A DNA stretch of 64,000 nucleotides from Mastigias papua (lineage: Eukaryota; Cnidaria; Scyphozoa; Rhizostomeae; Mastigiidae): positions 13,324,428-13,388,427 of the forward strand of contig OZ025280.1 in assembly GCA_964019165.1 (NCBI GenBank). The letters are read 5' to 3'. Position 1 is the stretch's first letter. Each line of letters begins with the position of its first letter. The translations under genes were made by a program, and so were the position numbers. Shown piece by piece: positions 13,259 to 26,385 of the stretch. The notes beneath the pieces were generated by a model that had not been told where the DNA came from, did no database searches, and saw nothing but the letters and a program-made list of their open reading frames with translations.

Positions 13259-13860
13259 CACAAGTCTCTGCATGCAAAATACCTTCTGGTAACATCCGTT
13301 TAGTTACCAAAGCCAGCTTGGATATGTAGCTGTTCACCAGTTCCACTTCTTCACCTGTGGTTAGTTCAGTGCCTTCAACCCATCTGCCTCCCCAAATAAT
13401 CTAAAACAGATGGCAAATGTTTCCATGTTAACCTCTAAGTACAAAGAACAGTTATGATAGATGCAGCATATTGAGATATAACAACACTGCTGTAATGGTT
13501 CATTTCTGAATATTACCTCACAGTACCAAGCATGTCCCTTTGCATGCATGACTGACAATGCTGGCACCAGTTTATCTGCAACATCATGATCCACCCTTCT
13601 TAGCCAAGGCCAATACTGGCAAATTACATCTTGCCAAAAATAGCCCATCTGCTTTGGACTTGCACAGTGCTTTTGTAGGTACAGTGGGTATGCATAAATC
13701 TCCCCTTGAAACATATTCAAAGCCTTTTGTGCAATCTGGTGTCTGCATGCACATAAATACAACCCTGTTTCATCCAGCTTTGCTTTTCAGTGTGCAATAT
13801 TTGCAGCAGCATCCCAAATACTGTCTCCACAACTGTTGTCAGTTCTGACATCCTACAGCA

Positions 13861-13863
13861 TAT

Positions 13864-13924
<61 letters not shown>
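13861..13924. repeat. (TA)n microsatellite
   Basis: About 30 TA units, ending a few bases from the acceptor of the KDZ exon that starts at 13852. Confidence 0.95.
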
Positions 13925-13927
<3 letters not shown>

Positions 13928-14414
13928 TATTGTAAACATAGTTACAGAACAGAAGAGGAAATGAAGCAGAGGAAATTGTAAAGCATTTCAACATCATTAT
14001 TGCATTTACATAAATGAAGAGGAATAACACCTAAGGAAACACAAATATCTCACAGCTGAAACACATGGTCAGATTTCTACAATGATTCCTATATATAGGA
14101 ATATTACATCTGTAGCAATACAGAAAAGCTTTTCAAAATTAAAAGTTGGGATCACATACTGTTGTTGTCTTTCTTATCTTTTTAACAAACTCTTCCACCT
14201 TCTGATTACGTACGACAAATTGTCCTTGGTAGTAAGAGCTACCTCTAGAGCTTGATAAGAAAGGAGTTATCTTACAATTGTATGATACATAGTCCTTTTC
14301 CATACTCTATCATTAATCAGTATTAAAATTAGTTTATCAAGCATACTACAAAAAAGCAGTTATTAATCAATTCCCTCCTAATCTCTATTCCATATCAAAT
14401 GCCTTCATGACAAT

Positions 14415-14486
14415 GCATCTGCCAGGATTTGAACCCGGATTCTCTCTGAACCTTCCAGAGAAGTGTTACCATTACACCACAGATGT
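14415..14486 (-). tRNA. tRNA-like sequence, probably a tRNA pseudogene or SINE head
   Basis: The 72-nt minus-strand stretch has a D-arm/A-box (TGGTGTAATGGTAAC), a T-arm/B-box (GGGTTCAAATCC) and pairing ends (CATCTG with CAGATG). An anticodon-type stem TCTCTG/CAGAGA closes a 7-base loop GAAGGTT. That loop lacks T at position 33, so a working tRNA is unlikely. It lies in a KDZ intron. A tRNA-derived repeat head is the main alternative. Confidence 0.5.
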
Positions 14487-17013
14487 GTTCATATCAAAGT
14501 CACTGAAGAGATTTGATAGATTATAGGAATTCACTCTGTTCTACTGGCTATGGTATGTAATGTCCCTCAGGGATTTATTACAGTGTAGGATAAGTAGAAA
14601 AAACTATAGCCTGATTCCACTGGGGTAATGTAAAACGATAAACATGAAATCAACCTACCACCCAGATTTCATAAGCCGCTTCAGCTTGCTGTTACCGTCT
14701 GCATGGACTGAGTGCTGTCTTTCAAAACATGGGGGGCATTCCATCCGGTCTTTACCCTGCAACTTCTGCAGTTCATATTGGCAATACTTCCATTCTTTAA
14801 AAGACCTTCCACATGCTGTACGATTTATAGATGGAACCTGCTCAAAAGAAATAGCAATGGTATGCCTATTTATATCGAATGACGGAAACTATTGTTCAAT
14901 ATCAGAAATGCTAATGCTCTGCTCATGAACTATCAGAAGCTTCTATGAAGACATCATACAATAGCAATAGTTGGCATACTGCAAAGCTATAACACAACTT
15001 TATAACTAGGAACAGCTTCTATATCCAAGTGATGTCATTTCACTTACGTTACCTCTCGACTCTGATAATTCTTCTAAAACAGACAAAAAGGCAGACTCTG
15101 ATGTTGTGGGTTGAAGTTTCTGTAACAGGTTCCAAAAGGTGAAAATTTCTTGAGAAAAAATGGTGGATATTGATTCTGTAGAGCCAGGCCAGTATTTGTT
15201 TTCAAGAACAGGTGTGAGAGTCAATAGCTTTTCACAGCTTCCACAATTGTGACAAATAACTCTTGGAACTTCAACATCATATCGACCTGTAAAATTTATG
15301 AGTAATTCATCAACTATTATATCAGCAGCCATAACCATAGAAATATCATATGAGAGTAGTTCTTCAGTGACCAATTGTGCTTAACACCTACCTGATAAGG
15401 TAACAACAATGCATTTGTCTGCTCCATTCATTGACCAAGAGGATGTTGTATACATCTCCAGTCTGCATAAACTGCACGATGATGGCTTCAAATAGAGAAA
15501 GCTACCTATATGTAATAAAACATTTACTTACTGATACATGTTTAGTACACACAAGGATCTATAGCTCACTTGCTAAATATATATGGGTTCTATGATAACC
15601 ATCTCTGGCAATTCCTGACAAAGAATAATCCCAATACCAATAAAGGTGTGCCATCATTAAATTGTCTTAAGGTATCAGTTACAAAGCAAAACTTTATGAC
15701 TTGATGTATGATATTTCATATATCAAAATAAGCTTACTCTTTTCAATGCATTCCATGCTGTTGACATTCAAAAACACATTGGATGGTAGCATCTCACAAA
15801 AACCTGATACAGCAGATGTTGACCTTCTGTGAAAAGGTTCAGTTTTGTGAAATGAATAGTCACAGGTAGGACACAAATAACTTGCCCATGAAGCACAGTC
15901 AGCACATGATATGACAGCTGCTTTATTGCGACATTGCATACAAGGCCCATCTATAGGTCTATGTTGAGAAACAATGCAGGAGAATATTTCCCCACGTTTT
16001 GCAGCCTAACTATCTTCCAAATGCATCATTCCTCTTCTTAGAAGAACGAACATTTAGCTGTCTGTACTCTGAGATCAATTTTTTCAATGCTACAATCAAA
16101 AAAGAGGTTGTCTTTCCTTGTATGTTCTTCAAACCAATCTCTCAAATTCATTACACTATGGGCATTACAGTATTTTGTATTGAAAAATATGTACATTTAT
16201 ATGTATATGTATATGTTTATGTATATAAGTTTATATATGCACGTGTTTCTATACCATATTTACATATTTTCAATAATACTTTTTGATAGAATGAGAATAA
16301 ATACCTTGCTCATTAGAAGATGCAATTGCTTCATTTATTTCAGGATTATCAGCTGTAAAACCTAAATATTTGTAAAGGCAACAGGATTTGGAATTAAAAC
16401 CAAAATAATACCATCTTTACAAAACAGTGCATAATGTTCTTTACTGATAATTATTAATGCACTTCACCTGCAGGCAAATCAACTATCTCTAAAGCTCCAT
16501 ACATGCTTGCTAAAATTATATTTTTGCACTTCAAGTCAACAAATCATCAAATCTAATAGGATGCAAAATTCATAAATGATAATTACAACAAATGCACGCT
16601 GAGCTAATATCAATATCAGCTATCTCCGTTTCTACACATGATCAACAAAATGAAATATCAGTTAACGCTTTTGGAGAAGGAATTCATTGCTGCTATACAA
16701 TTTGACTGTACCACCTACCATAGTTATCAGGTACGTCATGATACAAAACGTCACCAACATCCACATTATCATAATCAGACACAATTGAATCAGCTGAAGA
16801 CACAGTCAGAGAGTGGCTCGCCATAACAAATGTTTCCTTCCTGATCCGAACGTTTTCTCTCTGCCTGGCATTACGCTTTGCGTTTCTTCCAAATGGATCT
16901 GATTTCTCATAGATAGCCACTTTTGGTGGCTTAGCTGGCTTCTTTGCCTTTCTTTGGGCATCTACCTTACCTTTAAGAAGTTGACAAGAAGCTCTTAACT
17001 TGTCAAGTAACAT

Positions 17014-18490
17014 GGCTTCATCTGCTTCCCGGCTTCTTTTCGCATCGATTTGTCGTCATTGAAAGTCGACGCCATCGCTACTAGGTCCGCCATTAGTATT
17101 TGATTCCGCCATTTCCCCTACGTGTAGCCTTGGCAAATCCTTTTACGCATGTCTGCACCTAAAAACTGTATATTACCTGTTTTATTGAGAGTGGTCGAAA
17201 ACAGTAATATACCTGTTTTATAGCACGAGACAAGGCTGGATATGCAGAGATTGTAGTTCTATTTTGAGATAGAACACTTGTCAGGGAGTACTGAGGTCTG
17301 GGACTTAGTTAGTAGGGGATTGGACCCGAACATTATCATATTGCTTGATTAGTAATAGTCACCAGTCTTTGTTTTACAGTCATAAAATACAGTTATGGTT
17401 AACTCGCTTCATGATTCATTATGTATGTACTTTTGTATATAATCACGTTCTCTATATAATTTCCAACTTGTCACCTCTTTGGAATTCACAACAATCACCT
17501 GTATTCATTGAAACAAACAGCACCATTATCCTCACAAGGGTCATGTATATTGATGACAGAAACCGTTATTTAAGGAAATTTCTTCAATTATTAAGACAAA
17601 TTTCATAGCAAACATGATCAACCGTGAAAGTAGGCCAATTTTGGGAAAAGTTATGGAACACCTGGAATTGCCACGGAATTTTATCTATACATTTGACTCT
17701 CTCTGACACCCATATTGGAATATGTGCATAAGTCTAAGAAATCCAAAGTCACCGTGAAATTTCAGTAAGAAACTTATAATTTTCTGCCTGTAATTCTAAT
17801 CTCTGTACTTGGCAAGCCTGTATAATTCGAATGACTTTTCAGGCCATGCTATAAGATCATTTCCGTAATTCAATGTGTAAACTATCCCATGATCACCAGT
17901 GAATGATCTTCTCATTTTTGACATTGGCAATTGCTCAATCGTGAATGACTCTCCCTGGACATGTAATGGAAAGATGCAGAAAAGGCTACACAAAGAACAA
18001 ACGTCTGAAATCAAATATACAGTTGCATTCGAGTTGAAGAGTGAATTGACATATGACTTTGAAAACAAATTTGGTCTCCCAGCAAGTCCACCTTCCACTT
18101 GGAACAATAGATAAAGCTTTCGATAAGCATTTGAGAAAGTGAGTGCTACTACGGAAAGGGTGAAAGTATGATCAAATCAATAAAGGTGTCCTCAAATGGT
18201 TTGCACTTTCAGGGCTAAAATCAGGAAATGTTTCTGTCTGTGGTCTCCTGATCAGATAAAAAGCATGAAATTCCATAAAGGAACTGAACATCAAAAAAAC
18301 AAACAGAAGAAGGAAAACTGGCATGAAAATATAGCACATTTTTCCTAATTCCATTGCCTGACAAACTTTTCTCTATTTTGTGAAATATGAATGCATAATT
18401 CACGAGATCTAATTCATGCATAATGTCCTTAAAGTATTTCTCCATCTGTTGTCAATACCTGTTGACTGCTATGTTTGGCTGTTATTGTAA
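17014..18490. other. no gene recognised; 5' flank of the KDZ gene
   Basis: The bases upstream of the KDZ start contain a short imperfect repeat (TATTACCTGTTTTAT near 17171 and a similar copy near 17202). Small open frames on either strand show no motif. Confidence 0.5.
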
Positions 18491-18499
18491 CTCTTTTTT

Positions 18500-18620
18500 C
18501 TCTATTCAGATAATGTAGTTACAACACAGTCAGACTCTTACTATACTTTATGATTACTATACGACAAAACAGGGACAATACCAATGGGAGCAAAGGACAG
18601 CGACTACTCCACAGCTCTAG
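18500..18620 (-). repeat. diverged copy of the LINE 3' UTR end
   Basis: On the minus strand this aligns by eye with 8475-8590: a shared CTTTTGCTC-like block, GGTAT, GTATAGTA and a terminal TTGTAAC. It is a truncated 3' tail of the same LINE family. Confidence 0.45.
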
Positions 18621-18727
18621 TCAGTAGTGGACCCAGAGGAGGGCTGGGAGGACCATGGCTCCCAAACAGTATGGTGCCAAAAGGATGAGACAGGCTCTTT
18701 TGAGCCCCAAACAGTATGGTGCCAAAA

Positions 18728-18742
18728 GGGTTAGGGTTAGGG
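18728..18742 (+). repeat. short interstitial telomere-type repeat
   Basis: GGGTTAGGGTTAGGG, two and a half units of the animal telomere repeat. Too short to mean a telomere. From 18743 to 20412 no gene is recognised. Confidence 0.8.
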
Positions 18743-20412
18743 TGGTGTAAAAACGCATTTTTGACATATTCTTTTAAGTACCGATGTTTTGAATTTGGCC
18801 AGTTTTCACAGTTACATGTCGCAAGTCCCATTAAAGTGTTTCATCACACTTGGTGTAACAGTGTACCAACATCTATACATCGAGGAAGGAATAAAACCAG
18901 TAAATTACAGATGCATTTGCCAATCTATATTTCGCTGTTTTCTTGAATAAATAATCATAAAGTGGCTTGCTGGCATATTCCTGATGAAAACATAAGCCTA
19001 AGCTCATGACATGCAAACAAGTGGCAATAAACTAGTCGATGATTGGAGTTATTACTGTTGGCTTTCATCTTGGAAAGATTCCTATAAACCTGGATAATTA
19101 GTATGTATTTCAACCTAAGCAAAGTATGGGTAATTTGTAAGAACCACAGTATCGGTTATCTGCAAGTCCAGCACTCTCACTTACTTCCAACTGTAGACAC
19201 CAAGCGATGGATAAATAAATGACGAGGCTAGATGTACTCGAAATGCCCCTGTTTACAAAAATGATGGGAGTTCGCAAAGGAAAAACGTCACTACTTCGTT
19301 CGACAGACAGGATCTGGCTCTAATCTGCACTTGGTTGAAAAACGTTGTGATGTACCTTGTCATCCCTGCCACGCTAGTCAGACCTGCCACTGCACACCCA
19401 TTGACTTGGGAAATGTGTTGCTGACAGTGTGATGAGTATCGAATTTCATGGTTGAGATGACAAGGTGATAACAGACCACCACATCATAGCCATTAGCCTA
19501 ATTTGATTGGCCTTTTTAACAATAATATTTTTCATAAGAAGTGGAGATTGGCATTTAGACAATCAATGACTACATCCAGTTTTAGAGCTTACCAGGCATG
19601 TCCCATACTGTGTTGTATGAATATAACTTCCTATTCATTCAGGGATAGAGCAAACTAGCATGGTTGAGCATAGCGCAAGGGGTACATGAAGTCATACTTT
19701 TTTATGCTGAACTGAGATATTGCTGCTAATCGTTTTAAAGATTTTGCTTTTTACTGTTAAAGCTATTGGAATGAATGAAAGATTCATTTTATTTCTTAGG
19801 TTACAGAAAGGTCTACAAGATGACAATGTTTGTGTGCTCTCACCAGAACAAGAAAGTTCTGGTGCAGGCCAGAGACATTTTGGACTTAAAAGAAGATGTC
19901 TGTTCCATTGCCAGAATTAACTACTTAGACAGCAACGTAAGTATGCTCACATATATTACAAATACATTGCAATCCCATTAAGTCGTACCATGACGGTGCG
20001 GACAAGGGAGAAGTCTGACGGCTCTAGTTGAGAAATGCCTACTTTGCCAACGAGAGTCCCTTTGCTCAACAACATAGCAGCAAGAGTTGAGGGGCTAAAT
20101 GGTGACACGGGAAAATTCAGTTACGTTTAAATCCTTCATATGATCCACTTGAACTGGAAAATGAGTGTGCCTTTCATTTCTCTGACGAAAGTACTGACAT
20201 TGTTGATAAGCTGGACTTGTTCAGTCCTTTTCATAAACACTTGATTGAGTGAGACATTCAGTTAACTCGAGCGTTTGTAAAATCAGACCATTTTCCCATC
20301 CCCCTTGCAGCGCGATTTACTCTATCTCAGTATGCTGGGTAGTGTGAAAGCATGCATTCCCTTGTTCACAAATACTTCATATTGCGTGTTCATGTTCATG
20401 TTACTTTAGCAT

Positions 20413-20602
20413 GAGATGAAATGGTTGTTGTTTAATCCTCCTGCTGCTTCCCACATGGGTGGTGTTTGGGAGAGAGCAATCAGATCAGTATGAAAGGTGT
20501 TGAATGCCATTCTAAAGGAGCAGGCACTAGATGATGAAGGCCTCCAAACACTGCTATGTGACATTGAATCAATCATTAATGGACGTCTGCTAACTATTAG
20601 TT
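20413..20602 (+). pseudogene. BEL/Pao integrase C-terminal fragment
   Basis: A single frame reads FNPPAASHMGGVWERAIRSV, a stop, then KVLNAILKEQALDDEGLQT and a final IESIINGRLLTI. This is the conserved C-terminal half of BEL/Pao integrase. TGA at 20491-20493 interrupts it and neither side continues as BEL, so it is a scrap of about 190 bp. Confidence 0.75.
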
Positions 20603-22840
20603 TGTAAGTATAGTTTCTTGTTGTTGTTTTCCTTTGCACTTTATAAATGTTTTTTTGTCTTCGTTTACTCATCGATTTCTATTGACTTTTGATTGACTTT
20701 ATTTGGCATTTGCAGTTGATACTTTGTTTACTTTGTCTTTAGCAAACCGCATGGTTATGGATGTATTTTCGAGCAAAGTCGTTTTTTGCTGTGTTCTCTG
20801 GGTTGCCTCGAAATACAATTTGAATTCGGAGTGTGAGTTAATATACCCTGTAGCTGGCTGTGATTGCAAACCCAAAGCTACACTTCACAAATTGCGAGCG
20901 TCCAACGGAAACATGCAAACATGCAAGCAGAAGTGCATGGACTCATAGCGATCATTCACCCAATATGTAATACATCTAGGGAGAAGGGAGGGTATCTTGA
21001 TTTGGTAACCTATTGTTCAATACTCAGATATTGCTTATGCCCTTCTTTGTCACAACTGTTAAGTAGCATTATTTTGTTTTACAGCATGAGAAAATTTGGT
21101 CATAGGCAGCAGTAGTCAGCATGACCCTGGAGGACCAAGCGGTTATCGATTGGGACACCCAGGGCATGTTTGACTGCCTGCCCGATTATATTACAATTAC
21201 TTTACATGTCATCCAAGTAAGTATAACATTAAATTTCTCTCAATCTAAAATGTTGAATCCTCAGTTCATGGTTTGCAAGAGTTTTATACCAAAAATGGAT
21301 AATAACATGGATTGTGCATTAAATTAGGCTCCGGTAAACAAATAGATCACTCAGAAGGTAATATGCTGTGTGTTGGTGCTATAACACATTTGATAAAACT
21401 GATACCTCGCTATAAGACATTAGTGGACTATTTTTGCCGTCATTCATTTAGTACCTATGCATGAAAGGGGAGTGGGGTGAAGCAGAAGCATATCCTTTCA
21501 AACACGGTGATTGCCATATCCAAGCTTGACTTCATGGGCGTTTATTCTATGACAATAGACACATTGTTTTGGAAGCGGATTTTGTTGACAAACTGTACGA
21601 CAAATTTTACCGTTTTTTTGACGTTTTCACGAGCAAGACCGGTAATAATCAATGGATAACATATTTTGTGTAAATGATATTATAAACCTCTATGTTGGAA
21701 ATAGTGCTTTTTGCTGTCATTATAGTCTACAGAGACAAAAAGTGGACTTTTCCGAGGTAGAATTGTTGAATAGGCTAATAATAGCTACAGGAGATGATGA
21801 TGGGCCTACATTGAAAATCATGTAGGAAAGGGGTTATAGAAACTTTATTTTATACCCTTAGCTCCTTCGAGTGGTATAAGTTGAACTTTCTTTATCTGAA
21901 AGTGATGTCTTTACTTTATTTAGTTGCCTATTATGTATTGTTGATTGTATTGTAAATTTTCACGTCATTTCTTTTGCAGAAAGAAGAGAGAATGTCACCA
22001 CTTCCGAAAAGAGAACGTGATGATGTGTGACGAGGCAAAATGTGACGATGGCCTAAGTCCACCCTAATTTACTACTAGGAATCATAGTATATACTAGTAT
22101 TTCTTAATGTAGATGAAATCATACTTTCAATTGACTTTAATTTCAGATGGTCCGCACTTGTCAAAGAGTAGAAACAAGCATAAACCTTTATTCCAGCAAC
22201 AAAATGTCGGATCCTTCTTCAGTGGGTATTCTCTAACGATTGTTGTTTTGGCCTTAGGAATGACTGAATAACATGAAGATTGAATTGAACATGTTATGTT
22301 TCCTTGCTTCAAGAAAATCGTTCTTAAAGTATTCACAATATCCATAGAAATCACGAAAAACTTTCGTTTGTCAACAGGATAATGCATCTGCTCACAGAGC
22401 TGAGTTAACTCGAAACTTCTTCACCTAGCAGAACATTAGATTTGGCATTCAAAGACGTCAAAAAAAGCTTGGCTACCCATCAAAACATCGATTAAAGATC
22501 TATTTTAACAACAGTTTCTCACAACGTTTAACTTTTGGAACCTTCAAATTATAATTTTTTCATTGGCCGTATTTTGACTTCCTGTTTTTTTTGATTTGCT
22601 ATTGTAATTTGCATCTAATTTGCGTAACCACGAACCTCATTGATCTTAGCCATTACATAATTTTTAGAAGAATTTTATAAATTTCCTTCAATTAATTCGA
22701 ATGTAAGTGTACTTATTTCAGTCATTTAGCTTAGTAATAAATTGCTAAAAACTGTTGAATGAAATGTCTCTTGTCTCTGTCTCTTATCATTTAACTATGT
22801 AACTAGTAGATGTATGTCTTTAAGAGTTATAAACATAGAA
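20603..22840. other. no gene recognised
   Basis: Only short open frames. One (21121-21227) ends in a splice-donor-like GTAAGT but has no recognisable motif or partner exon. Confidence 0.5.
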
Positions 22841-22848
22841 GATAAAGT

Positions 22849-22884
22849 GTCTCATTTTTCCCCACATGTGGGGCAAACTGAGAC
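22849..22884. repeat. 36-bp near-palindrome with a related arm at 23046
   Basis: Arms GTCTCA and TGAGAC surround the palindrome CCCCACATGTGGGG. A third, similar arm (GTCTCATTTTGCCCC) lies at 23047-23061, next to the Merlin insertion point. It may be the end of a small inverted-repeat element. Confidence 0.6.
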
Positions 22885-23072
22885 GATATACCTGTTGTAG
22901 AAAAAGCTTGAAATTTTCAAAGTATGAAAAGCTAGGGAAAGTTGCTCTTGCTGTTGAATAGTTCATATGTTTAAGTAAGTATATGAATGTTGTCCTCTTT
23001 TATTCACATATTCCTGGCTGAGCAAGAGTAGAATATTTGCTTAAGTGTCTCATTTTGCCCCAACTTACCCTA

Positions 23073-23694
23073 GGCGCTAGTACGGTTTTGCACCTCTCGG
23101 CAACTAGAGGGGATATGACCATGAGTATTATACCAAACGATAGCTCTCAACTTGCTCTTTCATATGAGACCATCCGTCAATGGATCGGTCCATGTTTGCA
23201 TTCTACTCCCAATTATGGTTGGCCACTATCTGGCCGCCATGATCTCTTCCCCTCAACACTCTCCTAAGCACAAAACCATGCTATATAGAGTACCCAATAA
23301 TGATATATGCCTATCTTGGAATATAACATCATGCTATAGCCTGAATTGATAACATTAAACGCGCACTTACCAGCAAGCAAAGGCAGCTCCTCTTCCCCTC
23401 CAGCTTCAAGACTTAGTGTGCAAGTTTGGCGCCAAATGCTGTGTACCTCTGTGTGCTGGCGGCGCCAAAACCACTGGCGCTACTTAGGCGCCTAACTGCT
23501 CTCATTCCACAGCTAATGGGGACCCTCTGTTTACAGTGTCTCGCTTTCGTTAGGTAATAGCATGGAACAGCAGGATATGCCAATAAGTGCCTGTAACCCC
23601 CGGCACATGACTTGTGCGGACACAGTTGCACATAAACGTGCATTTGCTTGCCTAAGTCACGCAGAACATACAAACAGAGAGATGCCCTATTCAT
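23073..23694 (+). repeat. Merlin left terminal inverted repeat, 622 bp
   Basis: Pairs with 27651-28272 in reverse complement; differences noted near 23177, 23232 and 23490. Confidence 0.93.
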
Positions 23695-25341
23695 TCCACA
23701 CAGTTGCATATAAATGTGCATATTCACTTCTCCTAAGTCTGTCTACCTTAAAACGTTTTGTTTCATAAGGGAAATAGCCTAAAGCGTATTTTGAATCATT
23801 CTCTACTTGTCCACATCTGATAGCCACATTGTAGTACTAAGCCTTCCCTACTTGTTCCTTACTTTTCAATAGACATTTAGCGCTATATGCATGGTACAGA
23901 CGTGAGCATAGCATTTCTGGAACGTGCCTTACAGTTTACTTATAAGTTATTATGAATGGCCTGTGAAACACTCAACACAAGCATAGAAGACAATCAATCT
24001 ATGCTGCTCTTGGCTGTAAATGAAGGGAGCCGGCTTTCTAATTCTTAATTCTTTGCTTCTTCATTCCTGTATTAGACATTTGTCAAAGTGACCACTACCT
24101 AACGGAAAAGGTAATTTTCATTGTACTGTTCATGATTCCTTGTTATATACTGGCTGAGCACAATTTTCTGAAGTATGTTTCCCTTTCTCTCCTAAGCATA
24201 AAATCGCAAATTGTCAGGTTTTCAATATTCTAGGTTGAAAGGTTGAAAGGCGAGCTTACGTCTAATGTGGTTCCTTATAGAAACGGGCATGTTGTGGGGT
24301 GTACCCTTCAACTGATGTTAGGGTCAGATAGGTAGGACATAGGGTACATGTGAAGTCATATTCTATTTATTTGACAGGCTGAAAACGTTTTGTACCATTG
24401 TGGCTTCGTACTATTGTGTACCTTGCTCCCTTGCGTAATTAAGGAATAGTGAGTGCAATTAGAACATGAACTTCGGACTGTGAGAGATTGCAAATAACAT
24501 GTGACCACACGTAACTCGCTAGTAATTTTGCAATGATTTTCGGTATATTAAGGGGGAAAGGGCACATTCACAGAATGGCACGAAAAATGCTATGTTTGAG
24601 AAAACATTGAGATAGGAATGATACGGTGGTTGATGATGTGCGTACTAGTATTTGTGGGGGTGCAGGTTTACCTAGGAAAGCACAATTAATAATAGTCATA
24701 ACTCATCCCATGCCAGTGCCAGGGTAATGTCAATCCATGTCAGTAAAAGCGCAGGGGTGTAGACCCCTGTACAGACCCCCACCCCCGGTTGGGTGTTTGG
24801 TGTAGATGGAAGTTACTGACTGGAATACTGCACTGCTCGAGAAAGGGGGTGCAGCATTACAATTAACATTTGCAGAACCAGTCCTTTGGATTGTCTATCT
24901 ATTTTATAATGTTAGCACACCTAAAAAAAAGCCATGCAGTGTGCTAAATACGTTGTTGACACTTGTTCATTTGAGTTCGTACAAAAAATTACCCTCACCA
25001 AAAATTTAGTCAGGCAGACAAGCACCCTAGGGGCTTATTCAAGAAAATATGGTATGGTATAACACATTGTCTTCTGCTGCAGTAGCTGGACGCATGATTC
25101 TTACCTAAATGTAAGGAGAAATTTGTTTGGTGAATGACAACCAATCCTCATGACATGGTGGTGCATGGTTCGTCCTGTGTTTCCTTTGTCTATGTTACAC
25201 ATACCATTCTCTCTTGCATCATACATTGACAGTGTAATTTTCTAGAAATAAACCACATTGCAAAATTGCACGTTACGACATAATTCCTGTACCCTTCCGA
25301 TCGTCCCATAAACTTAAATTGTTTTGCACGACTCTTCCATC

Positions 25342-26385
25342 ATGAGATATATAAAGCCCCTTGAAGCCTATGCAGAGACAGTTGCAAGTAGGATTGTCAG
25401 GAAGAACTTGTCACGTACGTATCTCCGAACCTATAAAGGCAGCATGGCAAGAGCTCCAAATGAAGCTGAGTTTGGGGCAATGAATCTTTTTGGTCTGTGT
25501 GTAAGATTTTACAACAACAGAGAGGAGACTATTCGATGGTGCAGGGAAAATGGACTGTTGGCCAGGGAAATGCATTGTGCCACATGCGGCTCATTATGCA
25601 CTGAGACCATTGGTCGCCGTGAAGTTGATGGTCGCGTGTGGCGTTGCTCTGAAGGAGGGTGTCGCCGACGAATTAATATTCGTAAAGGCAGTTTTTTTGA
25701 GGGGTCTCACCTACAACTGTGGCAGGTTCTCTGCTTGACCTACTTTTGGAGCATTGATTGTGGGAGAAGCAGAGGACTGTCGCAGCAACAGATAATGAAG
25801 GAGTTGGAGATAGGGTGCAACTCCACGATAGTTGACTGGAAACAATTCTGCCGCGACGTCTGTGTCTCCTACTTTCTCAACCACCCTGAGCAAATAGGAG
25901 GGGAAGACCGGGTGGTTGAGATTGACGAGAGTTTATTTGCGCGAAGGAAGTACAATCGCGGCAGAATTGTTGCAGAGCAGTGGATCTTTGGCGGATATGA
26001 CCCGGTCGCTAAGAAAGGGTTCTTGGTCCCTGTACCACGTAGAGATGCTGCCACCCTATTGCCAATTGTCCAACAATGGGTTCTGCCTGGCATAACGGTG
26101 TATTCCGACATGTGGCAGGCTTACAACCAGCTTGGTGCAATTGGCTATGGGCACGGTACAGTGAACCATACCCTTCACTTTGTCGATCCGGCAACGGGTG
26201 TCACTACCAACCATGTAGAGGCAATGTGGCAGAGGGCGAAGAACAAACACAAGGCACACCATGGGCCTACAAACAGGGACATGATTCCAGATTATTGTGC
26301 AGAGTTCATGTGGTACGAGAGATTTGGGGACAATACCTTTTACCACTTTTGGCATCAAGTGGCAACGGACTTATATGTTGTGTAA
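25342..26385 (+). CDS. Merlin (IS1595/ISXO2-like) transposase
   Basis: About 347 residues from the first ATG; the frame is open a few codons upstream, but only from a TTG. The N-terminal third has a zinc-ribbon-like region (CATCG ... WRCSEGGCRRR) followed by KGSFFEGSHLQLWQVL and YFWSID, as in ISXO2-like proteins. The DDE catalytic domain shows VEIDESLFARRKYNRGR (first D), VYSDMWQAY (second D) and TNHVEAMWQRAK (E in the third position). It moves its element by cut and paste, binding the inverted repeats. There are no stops or frameshifts. A host-domesticated gene is an alternative, but the exact 9-bp duplication around the element argues for a live transposon. Confidence 0.93.
   Translation: MRYIKPLEAYAETVASRIVRKNLSRTYLRTYKGSMARAPNEAEFGAMNLFGLCVRFYNNREETIRWCRENGLLAREMHCATCGSLCTETIGRREVDGRVWRCSEGGCRRRINIRKGSFFEGSHLQLWQVLCLTYFWSIDCGRSRGLSQQQIMKELEIGCNSTIVDWKQFCRDVCVSYFLNHPEQIGGEDRVVEIDESLFARRKYNRGRIVAEQWIFGGYDPVAKKGFLVPVPRRDAATLLPIVQQWVLPGITVYSDMWQAYNQLGAIGYGHGTVNHTLHFVDPATGVTTNHVEAMWQRAKNKHKAHHGPTNRDMIPDYCAEFMWYERFGDNTFYHFWHQVATDLYVV

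Noticed and set aside
18728..18742. Telomere or telomere-associated region
   Set aside because: Only two and a half units, with ordinary sequence on both sides.
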